A stretch of 64,000 nt of DNA, taken from SpSt-539 sp964549445 (GTDB taxonomy: Bacteria > Planctomycetota > Phycisphaerae > UBA1845 > UTPLA1). The stretch is from positions 1 to 64,000 of the forward strand of contig CAZJVS010000004.1 of assembly GCA_964549445.1 (NCBI GenBank). The letters run 5' to 3'. The notes under the pieces are model-generated. The model had not been told where the DNA came from, did no database searches, and worked only from the letters and a program-made list of their open reading frames with translations. Positions 62,453 through 64,000 of the stretch are shown here, piece by piece; within the stretch, counting starts at the first letter, position 1, and every line of letters begins with the position of its first letter. The position numbers and the translations under genes are program-made.

Positions 62453-62516
62453 TTCCCCCATTGGGAAGGAAAGCCCCATCACCCCTGTTTACTTCTCGCA
62501 TCCGGCGCTTCGCCGG
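62453..62516 (-). other. Small hairpins in the spacer between the two repeat-protein genes
   Basis: cttccc-ccatt-gggaag and, nearer the upstream stop, ccggcg-ctt-cgccgg (62502-62516) form short stems. Neither has a T-run. The 252-base spacer otherwise shows only the ribosome site of the downstream gene. Confidence 0.3.
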
Positions 62517-62518
62517 CG

Positions 62519-64000
62519 CTACTTGCCTTGCACACCGTTCGACGGCGTACTGCCGTCTTCAATCGGCGCTGTCGGCCCCGGCGTAACCTGGATCGGCCGC
62601 CCCGGCCGCGGTCCCGCCGGCGTCGGCGGATCGCTCGGCCGTACGCCCTGCATCCACAGCATCACGTCCTGCTGGTCTAGCCAGCCGTCGTGGTTCAGAT
62701 CCGACCTCACAAGGTCGCCCAGCCCCTGTTGTCGCAACTCGGCGACTGAAATGCGCGAGATCGGCTGCTCCTCGGCGATCAGCGAATTCGGGTTGCCGCC
62801 GCAGTTCCCGTCGCGCACCGCCAGGAAGTTGTTCGAAATGAACGCGAAATCGGTGCTCTCGACAGTCCCGTCGCCACTCACGTCCGCGTGCCGCGTCGCC
62901 GGCGGCATCATCCCGCACGTGGTGTTCGCTCCCACGTTGGACATGTCCTGCGTCGTAAAGATCCCGAAATCGACGATGTCGATAAACCGGCTGTCGTTCA
63001 GGTTTCCGCCGATCAGTGCCTTGCCGTCGCTCGCCGTAAAGTTGGCGACATACGTCGGCCCCGACAGCGTCACCGTCCGCCGCAGCGTGTGAAGCCGGTC
63101 GCGGGCCGTCATGCACGTGTACCCGGCCGCTTCGCACGGTATCGCCAGCGTCACGGTCCCCGACGACCCGCTCGTGAACGTCAGCAACTCGTTGCTCGAA
63201 TAGAGCGGTGTCGTCGGGTTCACCCCCGGATTCCAATACTCAAACGTGATGCACCGCGTGAAGGGTCCAGTCGAGACCATACCCCCGCCGAGCTCAACCG
63301 TCACATCGATGTTCACCAAACTGTTCGCGGCGATTGTCACGTCCGCGCTCGACGCCGTGCAGGGCGGATTGGAGATTGTCCACCGAAGCACGATATTGCC
63401 GGCACCGCCGCCGGTTTGCGTGAACGTTGCATTTGGGGCCGTGTTGCTCGGGTTGAACGTCCCCGTGAAGCCTCCCGTGACAACCGACCAGCTTCCCGTG
63501 CCGACGAGCGGCGTGTTGCCGCCCAATCCGGACGTCGTGCCGTTAACGCAAATTGTTTGCGGTCCGCCGACAGTCGCCGTCGTGGGGTTCTGATTGATCG
63601 TGATCGTCACTTCGGCGTACGAATCCGTGCACGGCGGATTGCTAATCGTCCAACGCACCACGACCGGCCCTGTTCCGGCGGCATGCGTAAATGTCGCGTT
63701 CGGGTCCAGGTTGTCCGGGTTGAACGAACCCGTCCCACCGCTCACGACCGACCACGCCCCCGTCCCGACGCTCGGCGCATTCCCGCCCAGGCCGGCCGTC
63801 GTCCCGAGCGTGCAGATGGTCTGCGGTCCGCCTACGGTCGCCGTCGACGGGGGGTCGTTCACGACCACGTCGGTGCAGGCCGTATCGCTGCAACCGGCTG
63901 AATTCGTCACCGTCACGCAATACTGCCCCGCCTCTGCCGGCGAAACCGTCGCGTTCTGATCGCTCGACGTAAACCCGCCCGGCCCGGTCCACGCATACGT
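62519..64000 (-). CDS. Secreted repeat protein, N-terminus outside window
   Basis: The reading frame is open from the right edge (TGPGGFTSSDQNATVSPAEA) to the stop at 62519. Visible units are PKD/Ig-like repeats: GQYCVTVTNSAGCSDTACT, then two copies of TATVGGPQTIC ... GLGGN ... GTGxWSVV ... WTISNPPCT. The C-terminal module (LGGGMVSTGPFTRCITFEYW, TARDRLHTLRRTVTL, GGNLNDSRFIDIVDFGIFTTQD, DVSGDGTVESTDFAFI, RSDLNHDGWLDQQDVMLWM) is paralogous to that of the downstream gene and is followed by a Pro-rich tail. Likely a surface-exposed protein. The gene is partial at the window edge. Confidence 0.85.
   Translation of the reverse strand, partial: TYAWTGPGGFTSSDQNATVSPAEAGQYCVTVTNSAGCSDTACTDVVVNDPPSTATVGGPQTICTLGTTAGLGGNAPSVGTGAWSVVSGGTGSFNPDNLDPNATFTHAAGTGPVVVRWTISNPPCTDSYAEVTITINQNPTTATVGGPQTICVNGTTSGLGGNTPLVGTGSWSVVTGGFTGTFNPSNTAPNATFTQTGGGAGNIVLRWTISNPPCTASSADVTIAANSLVNIDVTVELGGGMVSTGPFTRCITFEYWNPGVNPTTPLYSSNELLTFTSGSSGTVTLAIPCEAAGYTCMTARDRLHTLRRTVTLSGPTYVANFTASDGKALIGGNLNDSRFIDIVDFGIFTTQDMSNVGANTTCGMMPPATRHADVSGDGTVESTDFAFISNNFLAVRDGNCGGNPNSLIAEEQPISRISVAELRQQGLGDLVRSDLNHDGWLDQQDVMLWMQGVRPSDPPTPAGPRPGRPIQVTPGPTAPIEDGSTPSNGVQGK

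Noticed and set aside
1..64000. tRNA, rRNA, CRISPR array, transposase or prophage
   Set aside because: I looked through the intergenic stretches and the translated ORFs and saw no cloverleaf-like sequence, regular spacer-repeat array, DDE/Tyr-recombinase motif or phage structural gene.

Overview
The window looks like a contig from a high-GC, Gram-negative-type member of the Planctomycetota. This is inferred from content: five PEP-CTERM proteins, very large secreted proteins ending in dockerin-like (DxNxDG) modules, calcium-binding DCNxNGxPDECE repeats and a GEVED domain, together with outer-membrane/LPS genes (lptD, lpxD). I did not identify the species. A run of exactly 100 Ns (61050-61149) indicates a draft assembly.

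Layout. 1-5181 (minus): a 3'-truncated valS and an lptD-like outer-membrane LPS-assembly gene. 5608-18700 (plus): an exopolysaccharide locus: TPR/SPOR lipoprotein, Wza-like export protein, Wzz-like copolymerase, degenerate BY-kinase-type ATPase, Wzy/O-antigen-ligase-like polymerase, Wzx-like flippase, a GT2-GT4 fusion, a GT4, a WecG/TagA GT26 and an initiating sugar-phosphate transferase. Together these form a nearly complete Wzx/Wzy-type pathway. 18793-21736 (minus): three PEP-CTERM genes; the first two share a conserved two-block leader. 21961-30303 (minus): DUF309 / metallophosphoesterase / Gfo-Idh-MocA operon, a TolC-family lipoprotein, a HerA/DUF87 ATPase, a YbaY-like lipoprotein and lpxD. 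30361-32880: divergent radical SAM gene and PocR-GAF-SpoIIE phosphatase. 32940-35120: katG.

35343-39369 (minus): a secreted repeat protein and a PEP-CTERM protein, followed by about 1.2 kb packed with interspersed repeats. 40592-45292: mostly secreted or membrane proteins of unknown role, YceI and a parallel beta-helix protein with a dockerin-like tail. 45419-50395 (plus): a compact beta-oxidation-type operon resembling paaF-paaG-paaH-paaJ plus a DUF547 lipoprotein. 50392-52482 (minus): ACT-domain protein and nuoC-nuoB-nuoA without the rest of the complex I operon. 52706-53365: YceH. 53772-64000: a possible small membrane protein, a 1644-residue surface protein, a PEP-CTERM protein, and two related repeat proteins, one interrupted by the assembly gap and one running off the right edge.

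The cell-surface theme dominates: polymer synthesis, LPS assembly, and secreted or sorted proteins. No exosortase, rRNA, tRNA, CRISPR array, transposase or prophage was recognised. Because the DNA is GC-rich, long antisense ORFs accompany most genes and were discarded.
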